Of a stretch of DNA of 43,508 bases, positions 8,825 through 17,189 are shown one piece after another. Origin of the DNA: Flavobacteriaceae bacterium (GTDB taxonomy: Bacteria > Bacteroidota > Bacteroidia > Flavobacteriales > Flavobacteriaceae). The translations under genes were made by a program, and so were the position numbers. The stretch lies in contig JAFMCA010000019.1 of NCBI GenBank assembly GCA_017858055.1, forward strand, positions 1-43,508, written 5' to 3'. Below the pieces are notes generated by a model. The model was not told the DNA's origin. It was given only the letters and a program-made list of their open reading frames with translations, and searched no databases. Every line of letters starts with the position of its first letter. The stretch's first letter is position 1.

Positions 8825-9556
8825 CTATTTTCTTTTTCTATGAATGAGTTCAACACCTAAGAAAAAAAAGGCACTGCTGAGCCCAATAAAATAAAACAAG
8901 TCATTTAAAAGCCAAACTCCACGACTTAAACTGTTGTAATGGGTTTGAGCACCTAGACTATTGATCCACTGATATAGTCCACTCGTTTTAGTGAGATCCG
9001 CTAAAAAGGACCAAAGGTATAAGTGAACAAAACAGCCGGCAATACCCAATAAAAAGGAAGTGATTTGATTGGTGGATAGTAATGAAGCACAGACGCTAGT
9101 TACCGAAAATAGAATCGCAAGGAATACCAAAGCCAGATAAGAACTTAAAAGTACTCCCCAATCCAAACTATTATTTTGCTGCAATAGATTATCTAGAGCA
9201 TACGCATGGAGTACGGTGGGAATCAAAGCGACACAGAAAATCATGAACACGCCTAGTAGTTTTCCGCCAAAAAGTGCTGCAGAGGAGATCGGCTTAGTAA
9301 GAAGGAGCTCCAGAGTTCCTTGCGACGTTTCTTCTGAAAAAGTTCGCATACTGAGCGCAGGAATAAGGAGAAGAAAGAGTAGGGGGCTGAATTCAAAAAA
9401 AGTACTGAAAGATCCCAGTTCTGTATGTAAAAGGTGGTATGGGGTGTCAAAAAACCACAAGGCTAAGGTGGTGATCACTAAAAAACCACCAACAACCAAA
9501 TAGCCGGTCAATTGACTGAAATAAAAACGCAATTCTCTTTTAGCTATTGCCCACAT
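8825..9556 (-). CDS. gldF: Gliding-motility ABC transporter permease GldF
   Basis: This 243-residue integral membrane protein has about six hydrophobic segments and the ABC-2 permease signature region around FSEETSQGTLELLLTKPIS. This is characteristic of GldF, partner of GldG. The N terminus MWAIAKRELRFYF is typical of the family. Its ATG at 9556 begins 1 bp after the stop of the upstream SAM hydroxide adenosyltransferase gene, and its own stop abuts gldG. The three genes therefore form a very tight operon. The required ATPase subunit is not encoded nearby, as in F. johnsoniae, where gldA lies elsewhere. Confidence 0.92.
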   Translation of the reverse strand: MWAIAKRELRFYFSQLTGYLVVGGFLVITTLALWFFDTPYHLLHTELGSFSTFFEFSPLLFLLLIPALSMRTFSEETSQGTLELLLTKPISSAALFGGKLLGVFMIFCVALIPTVLHAYALDNLLQQNNSLDWGVLLSSYLALVFLAILFSVTSVCASLLSTNQITSFLLGIAGCFVHLYLWSFLADLTKTSGLYQWINSLGAQTHYNSLSRGVWLLNDLFYFIGLSSAFFFLGVELIHRKRK

Positions 9557-9557
9557 T

Positions 9558-10388
9558 TTACTCGAATTGAATTGTGATTAAATCTCTGTACTGCAGGCCA
9601 AAAAGGGAACTGGCACTGCCTACGGTATTCGGATTGCTTTTGTATATCGCCAATTCCAAATGCCCAGCGGTATTAAACAAAGCAAGTTTTTTTCCGTCTT
9701 CCTCTCTTTTTTCTTTGGGTAAACTAAAGTCGATAGCCTGACTGTAACTTGTGTAAATATCTTTAAACTTTACGGTTCGGGCATTAATGGTGAAGTTTCT
9801 GGATTTCCCTATTTCTTTAAATAACTTTTGTGTGATATTCGTGATGACGTTTCCGTAATTATCAATATAAATAACGCTTCCGATGATTTGATTCCCTTCA
9901 GTATTGATAACAGGCTTAATGTTGGTAAGTTCTCGAATGTTTTGTATCGGATTTCCAATTACTTCTAAAGTTCCTTTTCGTGCAATATGTGCAGCAACTT
10001 GGACAAAAACATCTAAAACAGGAAAAGAGCTGTTTAGCGTTTTATGAATATTAATTGCTACAATTTTTTCAGGCTTGATATCGTCTTTAATTAGAGAGAA
10101 TATCCCATTATCTGCTCCAATAAAAAAATGACCATTTAATTGCATCACAATATGAATGTTTTCTGGAGTGTATTCAGATTCTACACCGACGATATGAATA
10201 CTCCCTTTTGGAAACGCTGCATAGGCGTTTTTCAGAATATAGGCGGTTTCTGTAGGATTATAAGGACTTATTTCGTGAGTTATATCAATAATTTCAACTT
10301 CAGGAATTTGATCCAATAGGGCGGCTTTAATTACTGCAACAGAATAATCTTTATGTCCAAAATCAGTGGTTAAAGTTACTAGGACCAT
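9558..10388 (-). CDS. S-adenosyl-L-methionine hydrolase (SAM hydroxide adenosyltransferase, DUF62 family)
   Basis: This 276-residue member of the SAM hydrolase/chlorinase/fluorinase superfamily converts SAM and water to adenosine and methionine. The opening VTLTTDFGHKDYSV with Asp9, the GADNG motif and the later IDNYGNVITNI block are family signatures. The frame stays open to a TTG at 10460, but the family N terminus begins at the ATG at 10388, so I use that start. It is the first gene of the gldF-gldG operon, separated from gldF by one base. A link to gliding is positional only. No chlorinase or fluorinase context is seen, so the hydrolase reaction is the best call. Confidence 0.88.
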   Translation of the reverse strand: MVLVTLTTDFGHKDYSVAVIKAALLDQIPEVEIIDITHEISPYNPTETAYILKNAYAAFPKGSIHIVGVESEYTPENIHIVMQLNGHFFIGADNGIFSLIKDDIKPEKIVAINIHKTLNSSFPVLDVFVQVAAHIARKGTLEVIGNPIQNIRELTNIKPVINTEGNQIIGSVIYIDNYGNVITNITQKLFKEIGKSRNFTINARTVKFKDIYTSYSQAIDFSLPKEKREEDGKKLALFNTAGHLELAIYKSNPNTVGSASSLFGLQYRDLITIQFE

Positions 10389-10439
10389 AAAGTCGTTTTT
10401 CTCTAATGAATTAATTAAAATTATTCTATTTTTATACGC

Positions 10440-10454
10440 AGCGCCGAGTGCGCT
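10440..10454. other. Small GC-rich hairpin in the divergent SAM hydrolase/phoH gap
   Basis: AGCGC (10440-10444) and GCGCT (10450-10454) form a 5-bp GC-rich stem with a 5-nt loop in an otherwise AT-rich 99-bp intergenic region. It lies where the minus-strand transcript from the -7 motif at 10458-10465 would begin. There is no U-tract, so it is not a terminator. It could be an operator or a 5' UTR stem, or chance. Confidence 0.3.
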
Positions 10455-10457
10455 AAG

Positions 10458-10465
10458 CAAAAATA
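10458..10465 (-). promoter_or_regulatory. Putative -7 element for the SAM hydrolase-gldF-gldG operon
   Basis: On the minus strand the bases read TATTTTTG, matching TAnnTTTG. The element lies 69 bp upstream of the ATG at 10388, in the only gap before the operon. No clear -33 TTG was found at the expected spacing, so confidence is limited. Confidence 0.4.
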
Positions 10466-10487
10466 ATTCATTTTAACCGAGTATCCT

Positions 10488-11441
10488 TTGAATGAAATAA
10501 AAATCGACCTTTCGGAAGTGAATCCTCAGGAGTTTTTTGGGGATCAAAACACCCACATTGCCAAACTCCGCACCTTTTATCCAAAAATAAAAATTGTAGC
10601 TCGAGGCAACACACTTAAAGCCTATGGAGAAGCAGATTCTCTAAAAAACTTTTCTAAGCGTATAGACATGCTAATTGCTCATTATGGTAAATTCAATGTT
10701 TTAAACGATGAGATCATCGAACGGATAGTTAGGGCTGGAACAAACCATCCCCATGATCTAAACGGGGGTACAGAAACTCAAATTCTACATGGAGTTGGAG
10801 GAAAGGTTATTAAAGCAAAGACCTATAATCAAAAACGACTTGTGGAGTCGGTCTATAAAAATGATATGGTTTTTGCAGTTGGGCCTGCTGGGACAGGGAA
10901 AACCTATACTGGTGTTGCCCTTGCAGTAAAAGCGTTAAAAGATAAACAGGTTAAAAGAATTATTTTAACACGTCCTGCTGTAGAAGCAGGAGAAAACCTT
11001 GGTTTTCTTCCGGGCGACTTAAACGAAAAGCTAGATCCCTATATGCAACCGCTTTACGATGCTCTTCGCGATATGATACCAGGAGAAAAACTCAAGAGTT
11101 ATCTCGAAAAGGGGACAATTCAAATCGCGCCTCTGGCTTTTATGAGGGGACGAACCCTAGATGATGCCTTTGTAATTTTGGATGAAGCTCAGAACACGAC
11201 CCATTCTCAAATGAAAATGTTTTTGACCCGTATGGGGAAAAACGCAAAATTTGTAATTACCGGAGATCCGGGTCAGATTGATTTACCACGAAGAATGATT
11301 TCAGGACTCAAAGAGTCTTTATTAATATTAAAAAACACGGAAGGGATTGAAATCATCTTTTTAGACGATAAGGATGTTATTCGACACCCATTAGTGAAAA
11401 AAGTAATTGAAGCCTATAAAACTATAGAACACGATAATTAA
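10488..11441 (+). CDS. PhoH-like ATPase (PhoL type)
   Basis: This 317-residue cytoplasmic P-loop ATPase of the PhoH family has Walker A GPAGTGKT at residues 132-139 and a Walker B/DEAQN motif starting near D232. The short N-terminal KH-like region is typical of the PhoH2/PhoL group, which is linked to RNA metabolism and ribosome-associated functions. The start codon is TTG at 10488; the only ATG near it (10492) is out of frame. Family N termini of the form MNEI..(L/I)...EFFG match the TTG start. It overlaps the purC start by one base (TAATG), so the two genes form an operon. Confidence 0.9.
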   Translation: MNEIKIDLSEVNPQEFFGDQNTHIAKLRTFYPKIKIVARGNTLKAYGEADSLKNFSKRIDMLIAHYGKFNVLNDEIIERIVRAGTNHPHDLNGGTETQILHGVGGKVIKAKTYNQKRLVESVYKNDMVFAVGPAGTGKTYTGVALAVKALKDKQVKRIILTRPAVEAGENLGFLPGDLNEKLDPYMQPLYDALRDMIPGEKLKSYLEKGTIQIAPLAFMRGRTLDDAFVILDEAQNTTHSQMKMFLTRMGKNAKFVITGDPGQIDLPRRMISGLKESLLILKNTEGIEIIFLDDKDVIRHPLVKKVIEAYKTIEHDN

Positions 11442-12400
11442 TGTTGAATACTACCTTAATGCAAACCAACCTTCAGTTAGAAGGAATTGAATCAAAATAC
11501 GTCGGAAAAGTAAGAGAAGTCTATCGTTTAAAAAACGAGCTTTTGGTGATGGTTGCAACGGATCGACTTTCAGCTTTTGATGTGGTTTTACCCAAAGGAA
11601 TTCCTTACAAAGGACAAATTTTGAATCAGATTGCCATGCAAATGATGGAAGCCACTGCCGACATAGTTCCCAATTGGCTGGAAGCGACTCCAGATCCAAA
11701 TGTAGCTGTGGGGAGAGCTTGCGAACCCTTTAAGGTAGAAATGGTAATACGAGGATATCTTTCAGGTCATGCAGCACGAACCTATAAAACAGGCGAGCGA
11801 ATTCTTTGTGGAGTCCGAATGGAGGAGGGATTGCAAGAAAACGACCGATTTGAAACCCCTATCATAACTCCAGCGACTAAAGCTGAAGAAGGCCATGACG
11901 AAGACATTTCAAGGGAAGAGCTTCTTCGTCAAGGAATTGTAGAAGAGTCTGATTATATACAATTGGAAAAATACACGCGTGCTCTGTTTCAACGCGGTAC
12001 CGAAATTGCCAAAAAACAAGGATTGATCTTAGTGGACACCAAATATGAGTTTGGTAAAACAGCGGAGGGAAAGGTGGTCTTGATTGATGAGATTCACACT
12101 CCAGATTCTTCACGCTATTTCTATGAAGAAGGCTATGAAGAAAGACAAAAAGAAGGCTTGCCTCAAAAACAACTCTCCAAAGAATTTGTTCGCCAATGGC
12201 TTATCAGTAATGGATTTCAAGGTTTGGAAGGACAAACGCTTCCTGAGATGGATTCGGAACGAATCAACTCCATTTCAGAACGCTATATTGAATTGTATGA
12301 AAACATCACAGGCAAACCATTTGTTAAAGCAAATCTTGAAAATATTGAGGATAGAATCCAAGTCAACATTTCCAACTACCTAGCAAAACGAAAAGTTTGA
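11441..12400 (+). CDS. purC: Phosphoribosylaminoimidazole-succinocarboxamide synthase
   Basis: PurC (SAICAR synthetase) ligates aspartate to CAIR with ATP in purine biosynthesis. The 319-residue length fits the longer PurC type. GKVREVY near the N terminus, the ATDRLSAFD block, the RGYLSGHA motif and the [14 protein letters not shown] region are diagnostic. I take the ATG at 11441, overlapping the phoH stop by one base; an alternative ATG is six codons in (11459). The gene ends 7 bp before the convergent miaA stop, so there is no room for a conventional terminator between them. Confidence 0.96.
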   Translation: MLNTTLMQTNLQLEGIESKYVGKVREVYRLKNELLVMVATDRLSAFDVVLPKGIPYKGQILNQIAMQMMEATADIVPNWLEATPDPNVAVGRACEPFKVEMVIRGYLSGHAARTYKTGERILCGVRMEEGLQENDRFETPIITPATKAEEGHDEDISREELLRQGIVEESDYIQLEKYTRALFQRGTEIAKKQGLILVDTKYEFGKTAEGKVVLIDEIHTPDSSRYFYEEGYEERQKEGLPQKQLSKEFVRQWLISNGFQGLEGQTLPEMDSERINSISERYIELYENITGKPFVKANLENIEDRIQVNISNYLAKRKV

Positions 12401-12407
12401 TTCGCTT

Positions 12408-13316
12408 TTAATCATGGGATTCCTTCAGTAAATCAGAGATTTCATCGATTGGAGTATTTGCTGGGAAACAAAGTGCATTATCGTATTTTTTGAACCAGGT
12501 AATTTGCCTTTTGGCATACCTTCTACTATTCTTTTTGATCTCGTGTATGGCTTCCTCCAAAGTGCATTTGCCATCGATATAGAGGAACAATTCTTTATAC
12601 CCTACAGTTCGCAGTGCAGAATGATTTTTATAAGGGAGTAAACTACGGACTTCTTCTTCCAAGCCAGCAGCTACCATTTGATCTACTCGGGCATTGATTT
12701 TCTCGTACAGCGCAGTTCTAGGACTGTGTAAAATAATCATTTTAGACACAAAATTGCGTTCGTTTTCAGTTTGACCCAGGTAGGAAGAGTAGGGCTTGCC
12801 AGAGGCAATACACACTTCAAGTGCTCTAAGGATTCGAACGGGATTATTAATGTCCACTCGCGAATAATACTTGGGATCTTTCTCTAAAAGTAAATCTTGT
12901 ATTCCCTTAATCCCATGGGTTTGATAAAATACTCGAATCTGGTTACGGATCTCTTCTGAAACTTCAGGGAATTGATCCATTCCAAACATTACAGCGTCTG
13001 CATACATTCCCGAACCCCCTACCATGATGACCGTGTCATTTTCTTTAAAGAGTGTATCTAAGGTCTCAATAGCTTCTTTTTCAAAATCGGCTACCGTGTA
13101 CGAATCTGTAACAGATTTGTTATGAATAAAATAGTGTTTTACGGCCGCTAACTCTTCCTCAGAAGGAGCAGCTGTTCCAATTTTCATTTCTTTATAAAAT
13201 TGACGGGAATCACAGGATAAGATGACGGTATTAAAAGCTTTTGCTAGTTCAATACTCGTTTTTGTTTTTCCTACACCGGTTGGCCCTGCAATGTAGATGA
13301 GTGTTTTAGTTGACAT
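12408..13316 (-). CDS. miaA: tRNA dimethylallyltransferase
   Basis: MiaA transfers a dimethylallyl group from DMAPP to the N6 of A37 in tRNAs that read UNN codons. The protein is 302 residues, with P-loop GPTGVGKT at residues 11-18, the CDSRQFYKEM substrate region, and the GGSGMYADA block. The later RRYAKRQITWFKK segment fits the tRNA-binding part of the family. The ATG at 13316 overlaps the end of the upstream ion-channel gene by 11 bp, so it is probably transcribed with it. The partner methylthiotransferase gene (miaB) is not in the window. Confidence 0.95.
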   Translation of the reverse strand: MSTKTLIYIAGPTGVGKTKTSIELAKAFNTVILSCDSRQFYKEMKIGTAAPSEEELAAVKHYFIHNKSVTDSYTVADFEKEAIETLDTLFKENDTVIMVGGSGMYADAVMFGMDQFPEVSEEIRNQIRVFYQTHGIKGIQDLLLEKDPKYYSRVDINNPVRILRALEVCIASGKPYSSYLGQTENERNFVSKMIILHSPRTALYEKINARVDQMVAAGLEEEVRSLLPYKNHSALRTVGYKELFLYIDGKCTLEEAIHEIKKNSRRYAKRQITWFKKYDNALCFPANTPIDEISDLLKESHD

Positions 13317-14118
13317 AATGAATGGGTTCTCCGCACTTATAGCAATAGGTTGCTTTTGGAGAATGAAACTGAGTTAAACAATGGGGGCAAACTTGGGTAT
13401 TGGAATCGATAGGATTTTGTCTTGTCATTTCTGCAGTTACGATCCCAGTAGGAACGGCTATAATACCGTAACCTAATATCATAATTAAGGAGGCAACCAA
13501 TTGACCTATTGGTGTTTGTGGAGCTATATCTCCATATCCAACTGTGGTTAGCGTTACTATGCACCAGTAAATACTTCTTGGTATACTTGTGAAACCACTT
13601 GCTTCATCTTCGATTAAATACATTAAGGTGCCAAAGATGATACATAAAATCAAAACTCCAAAGATAAAAACAGAAATCTTTCTTCTGCTTTTTCGCAAAG
13701 CAAATAAAAGCTGATTGGATTCGCTGATGTACTTGGTGAGTTTAAGAATCCGAAACACTCTTAACAGCCTTAGGGCTTTTAGAGCAACAAGGCTGTGGGT
13801 TCCAATAAACAAGAGCGATAGGTACATAGGCAACGTGGACAACAAATCGATAATCCCGTAAAAGCTAAAGATGTATTTAGTAGGTTTAGTGATACAAATA
13901 ATTCTCAATAAATATTCGATCGAAAAAACTAGGGTGATGATCCATTCAGCAGTATTTAAGTAATGGTGATAAACAGCATCAATTGAAGATACACTTTCTA
14001 ATGCCACAAAGAGGACACTTAATAAAATGACAACTAATAAGAGAATATCAAATAGTTTTCCTTCTGGGGTATCGGCTTCGTAAATGATTTCATGAAGTCT
14101 ATGTCTCCATTTCTTCAT
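13306..14118 (-). CDS. Voltage-gated potassium channel (6TM) with C-terminal zinc ribbon
   Basis: This is a 270-residue Kv-type ion channel in the inner membrane. S4 has basic residues every third position (K114, R117, R120, R123, K126), forming a voltage sensor. The pore carries the K+ selectivity filter TVGYGD at 192-197, followed by S6 (about 205-228). The short cytoplasmic tail holds four cysteines, C244/C247 and C259/C262, spaced as a CxxC-x11-CxxC zinc ribbon. K+ selectivity is read from the filter; the ribbon's role is unknown. The gene is upstream of and overlaps miaA by 11 bp, and lies 31 bp downstream of the fusion nuclease gene. Confidence 0.9.
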   Translation of the reverse strand: MKKWRHRLHEIIYEADTPEGKLFDILLLVVILLSVLFVALESVSSIDAVYHHYLNTAEWIITLVFSIEYLLRIICITKPTKYIFSFYGIIDLLSTLPMYLSLLFIGTHSLVALKALRLLRVFRILKLTKYISESNQLLFALRKSRRKISVFIFGVLILCIIFGTLMYLIEDEASGFTSIPRSIYWCIVTLTTVGYGDIAPQTPIGQLVASLIMILGYGIIAVPTGIVTAEMTRQNPIDSNTQVCPHCLTQFHSPKATYCYKCGEPIHYVN

Positions 14119-14149
14119 AGATGAGTATTGAGGTTCTGTTTTGGGCGTT

Positions 14150-15508
14150 TCACAAAGGTATTAACTTATTGTATTTTTTCCGTGCTAAAAAGCTTCGAAT
14201 TAATTTTTGAGTATCGGGATTATCTTCCATTTGAACCAATCGTGATTCAATTCGTTTGGAAGTCTTGATTTGGTGATTTAATTCGTAATAACCATAGCCC
14301 TGAAAACAGTTGTCTTTAAGATAAACAAAAGAAGATTCCCCTGTTTTTCTACCGTCTAATACGATTAAAAAATTCTGATGTGGGTAGCTTAACGTTGCCA
14401 CTAAGGCATTTATTTTTTCTTTATACTCGTTTACGGACTCCAGTCCGACACACGGGCCTTGGCATATTTCTATCCCGTAATAAAAGCAAGCTCCTTTTGC
14501 TTGTGATAGACTGGTTTTCTGAAGACAAATGCCATAATTTTCACACCAATAGTGTAGCGCAGCCTTTGCTGCCTTCTGATTTTTATAAACGCTTAGATAG
14601 TGATGTTCTTTCCTAACTTGTTCCAGGATCAACTTAGGGTAGTCCTCCGTTTCCTCTACTCGAATTCCCATGGGAAATGTTCTCCGAATCATCGCTTTAT
14701 TGAGCTTTGGACGGATGATTTTAATTTCATTTTGTTCTTTGAGAAGGGTTATTAATTCACTGCTCACAAGTTCATAGGAAACAGAAGAAATTTCATTTTG
14801 TATTGTTTGGCCTTTCTTAGAATTGGAAGTAAGATGACTTAAAATTCTTTTTTTTATGTTATTGCTTTTTCCAATATAAATAATCTGGTTATGCATATTA
14901 TGAATATAATACACCCCCATTTCGGTTGGCAAACCGTCAACGATATCCAAAAATTTTGGAGCTACCTTGTTCGGATGTGCCTCGCTAATATGCGTTTTTA
15001 AGATACTTTTTTTAATGTCTTTTTCTATAAGCAATTCAAAAAGCTTTACCGTGGCTTTGGCATCACCATGAGCTCGGTGCTGGTCTGCAAAGGGAATTCC
15101 CAAATGCCGAACAAGCTTTCCTAAATTGTAGGCGGGGAGATCGGGTAGAAGAGCCTTGGATAGTTCAACGGTACAAAGGGATTTTCTCTCAAAAGCAAAG
15201 CCTAATCTCCGAAACTCTGTTTGCAAAATTCTATAGTCAAAAGAGGCGTTATGCGCCACCAACACACAATCTTCAGTGATTTCTACGATTCGTTTAGCCA
15301 CTTCATAGAATTTTGGAGCATTGAGCAACATTTTAGTGGAAATTCCTGTCAGTTTTTGAACAAAAGGCTGAATGGGAATTTGAGGGTTTACAAGACTGCT
15401 AAATTGATCAATGACTTTTTTTCCATCGTGTTTGTATATCGCAATTTCAGTGATCCCTTCTTCGTCGTATTTACCCCCTGTAGTTTCTATGTCAAGAACG
15501 GCATACAT
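14150..15508 (-). CDS. DnaQ-like 3'-5' exonuclease fused to a GIY-YIG / UvrC N-terminal-like region
   Basis: This 452-residue two-part nuclease has an N-terminal DEDDh exonuclease of the Pol III epsilon type, with D6-x-E8 (DIETTG), HNASFD, and HRAHGD as the H-x4-D motif. After about residue 195 comes a GIY-YIG domain (GVYYI, YIGKS, then an Arg in KKRI). Further on, four cysteines at 328, 341, 349 and 353 follow the pattern C-x12-C-x7-C-x3-C, much like the iron-sulfur cysteines of UvrC. The UvrB-binding, RNase H-like and HhH domains of UvrC are absent. It resembles Cho-type excinuclease homologues joined to an exonuclease. It overlaps the PLP-homeostasis gene by one base (TAATG). A DNA repair role is inferred. 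Confidence 0.88.
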   Translation of the reverse strand: MYAVLDIETTGGKYDEEGITEIAIYKHDGKKVIDQFSSLVNPQIPIQPFVQKLTGISTKMLLNAPKFYEVAKRIVEITEDCVLVAHNASFDYRILQTEFRRLGFAFERKSLCTVELSKALLPDLPAYNLGKLVRHLGIPFADQHRAHGDAKATVKLFELLIEKDIKKSILKTHISEAHPNKVAPKFLDIVDGLPTEMGVYYIHNMHNQIIYIGKSNNIKKRILSHLTSNSKKGQTIQNEISSVSYELVSSELITLLKEQNEIKIIRPKLNKAMIRRTFPMGIRVEETEDYPKLILEQVRKEHHYLSVYKNQKAAKAALHYWCENYGICLQKTSLSQAKGACFYYGIEICQGPCVGLESVNEYKEKINALVATLSYPHQNFLIVLDGRKTGESSFVYLKDNCFQGYGYYELNHQIKTSKRIESRLVQMEDNPDTQKLIRSFLARKKYNKLIPL

Positions 15509-16161
15509 TATGAATAATTCCGATGACCAAAAATCTTGCTTCCTACGCGTATCATAGTAGAACCCTTCTCGATGGCTAATTCATAATCTCCACTCATTCC
15601 CATGGAGAGAATTGAACAATTTGGATATTGAGTTTTGGTTTTGTCAAAAAGTAATTTGAGAAGATCAAATTCATGCAAAATCTGATTGGTATCTTCTGTA
15701 AAACTTGCCATCCCCATAAGTCCAACAATCTTAACTTGTTTGAGTTCTTGAGCAGCTTCTAGTAATTCGATTAACTCTTCTTGTGGAAGTCCGAATTTTG
15801 TTTCTTCTTCTGCAATTCGAATTTGAATTAAGCAAGATATAGAACGCTGGCAACGGAGGGCTTGCTTGTTAATTTCTTTAAGTAATTTCAAGCTATCTAC
15901 ACCATGAATTAAATCCACAAAATGCGCCATGTATTTCACTTTGTTGGTCTGTACATGACCGATCATGTGCCACAAAATGTCTTTGGGTAAGGCTTCCCAT
16001 TTTGAAGCCATTTCTTGAATTTTATTCTCCCCAAAAACGCGCTGTCCAGCTTCATAAGCCTCCATAATTTCAGCATTCGACTTTGTTTTTGAAACCGCTA
16101 CAAGCGTAACTTCTTTAGGAAGTGAATTTTTAAGATTCTCAATATTTAAACCAATACTCAT
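15508..16161 (-). CDS. PLP homeostasis protein (YggS/PLPBP family)
   Basis: This 217-residue cytosolic protein of the YggS/PROSC family is a fold-type III PLP-binding barrel that carries or buffers pyridoxal phosphate. The PLP lysine is K25 in VAVSKTK. The HMIGHVQTNK, GLMGMASF and SMGMSGDYELAI blocks are diagnostic, and length matches the family. The motif TATCTTTG on the minus strand (16166-16173) fits a -7 element but sits only 4 bp before the ATG, which would make the transcript leaderless or nearly so. The downstream fusion nuclease overlaps its stop by one base. Confidence 0.94.
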   Translation of the reverse strand: MSIGLNIENLKNSLPKEVTLVAVSKTKSNAEIMEAYEAGQRVFGENKIQEMASKWEALPKDILWHMIGHVQTNKVKYMAHFVDLIHGVDSLKLLKEINKQALRCQRSISCLIQIRIAEEETKFGLPQEELIELLEAAQELKQVKIVGLMGMASFTEDTNQILHEFDLLKLLFDKTKTQYPNCSILSMGMSGDYELAIEKGSTMIRVGSKIFGHRNYS

Positions 16162-16241
16162 ACTTCAAAGATACCACTTCAAACCTCATTTTATACAGGG
16201 ATAAAATGAATTTATTTTGTGTAATTGGTGAAAAATAGGAC

Positions 16242-16271
16242 AAAAAAAAGAGCTACCCGAGGGTAGCTCTT
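16242..16271 (-). terminator. Rho-independent terminator of the OmpA-like gene
   Basis: On the minus strand, AAGAGCTACCC and GGGTAGCTCTT form a perfect 11-bp stem (16248-16258 with 16261-16271), followed directly by eight T residues (plus A 16242-16249, partly shared with the stem base). It starts 23 bp downstream of the OmpA-like stop codon, in the right orientation. It is the clearest terminator in the window. Confidence 0.92.
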
Positions 16272-16293
16272 AAATTCTCTGAAAGAAAATGGA

Positions 16294-17145
16294 TTATTGA
16301 GCCGCTTCCATTCCTTTTGAAATTAGATCGTAAAACTGATCTAACTTAGGAAGAACCACGATGCGTGTTCTTCTGTTCTTAGCACGGTTTGCAGCAGTGT
16401 CATTATCAGCAACAGGAATGTAGAAACTTCTTCCAGCAGCTGTCATACGAGCAGGAGCTACACCAAAATCGTTTTCAAGAATACGAACTACAGCGGTAGC
16501 ACGCTTAACTGAAAGATCCCAGTTATCTAATATACCCTCTGCTTTGATTGGCACGTTGTCTGTATGACCTTCTACCATAAACTCGAGTTCTGGCTTGTCA
16601 TTTACAACTTTAGCAACTTTTCCTAAAACCTCTTTTGCTCGAGCAGTTACCGTATAACTTCCACTTCTAAATAAGAGTTTATCAGAAATAGAAACATATA
16701 CAACTCCTTTTTCAACATTGATTTCAATGTCTTCGTCGCTTAAGTTTCCTAAGACTCCTTTCAAGCTGGTTACAAGAGCAAGCGTTACAGAATCTTTCTT
16801 AGTAACAGCATCTTGCATTCTCTGGATACGGATATCTTTTTCTTTCATACTCTCCAATGACATCTCGAGGTTCTCAGCTCCTTTCTGTGAAAGGGTAGTA
16901 AGGTTTCCGATGTTATTGATTAGGTCTTGGTTATTAGCTTTTAAAAACTGGTTTTGTTCTTGTAAAGTAGCAAGAGAGGCTAAAGCAGCTTCTTTATCTT
17001 CGTTACAGGTATTTAACTTAACCGTTGCAGAGTCTAAAAGGTTTTTGGTATTTTGTTGTAATTCTTCAAGTTCGTTGAATTTCTTTTGTGATACACAGGA
17101 AGATAACAATATCCCTGATACCATTAAAGCGATAGCTTTTTTCAT
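16294..17145 (-). CDS. OmpA-family peptidoglycan-binding lipoprotein
   Basis: This 283-residue envelope protein starts with a lipoprotein signal and lipobox LSSC (Cys at about residue 17). A predicted coiled-coil region (about 20-115) comes next, then a C-terminal OmpA-like domain (about 155-275). The domain shows VEGHTDNVPI, LSVKRA and NRAKNRRTRIVV, the usual peptidoglycan-binding signatures. It likely tethers the outer membrane to the cell wall in the manner of Pal or MotB-type domains. It lies 44 bp downstream of the glycosyltransferase gene and ends at a strong terminator. A motility role is possible but not shown by sequence. Confidence 0.92.
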   Translation of the reverse strand: MKKAIALMVSGILLSSCVSQKKFNELEELQQNTKNLLDSATVKLNTCNEDKEAALASLATLQEQNQFLKANNQDLINNIGNLTTLSQKGAENLEMSLESMKEKDIRIQRMQDAVTKKDSVTLALVTSLKGVLGNLSDEDIEINVEKGVVYVSISDKLLFRSGSYTVTARAKEVLGKVAKVVNDKPELEFMVEGHTDNVPIKAEGILDNWDLSVKRATAVVRILENDFGVAPARMTAAGRSFYIPVADNDTAANRAKNRRTRIVVLPKLDQFYDLISKGMEAAQ

Positions 17146-17189
17146 AGTGATGTTTTATTTTGATTTTTTGTTTTACAAATTAACAGAAA

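Noticed and set aside
10389-10487. Riboswitch (SAM-type) upstream of the SAM hydroxide adenosyltransferase gene
   Set aside because: Only one 5-bp stem is visible; no conserved SAM riboswitch core or multi-helix architecture could be seen in the ~70-nt leader.
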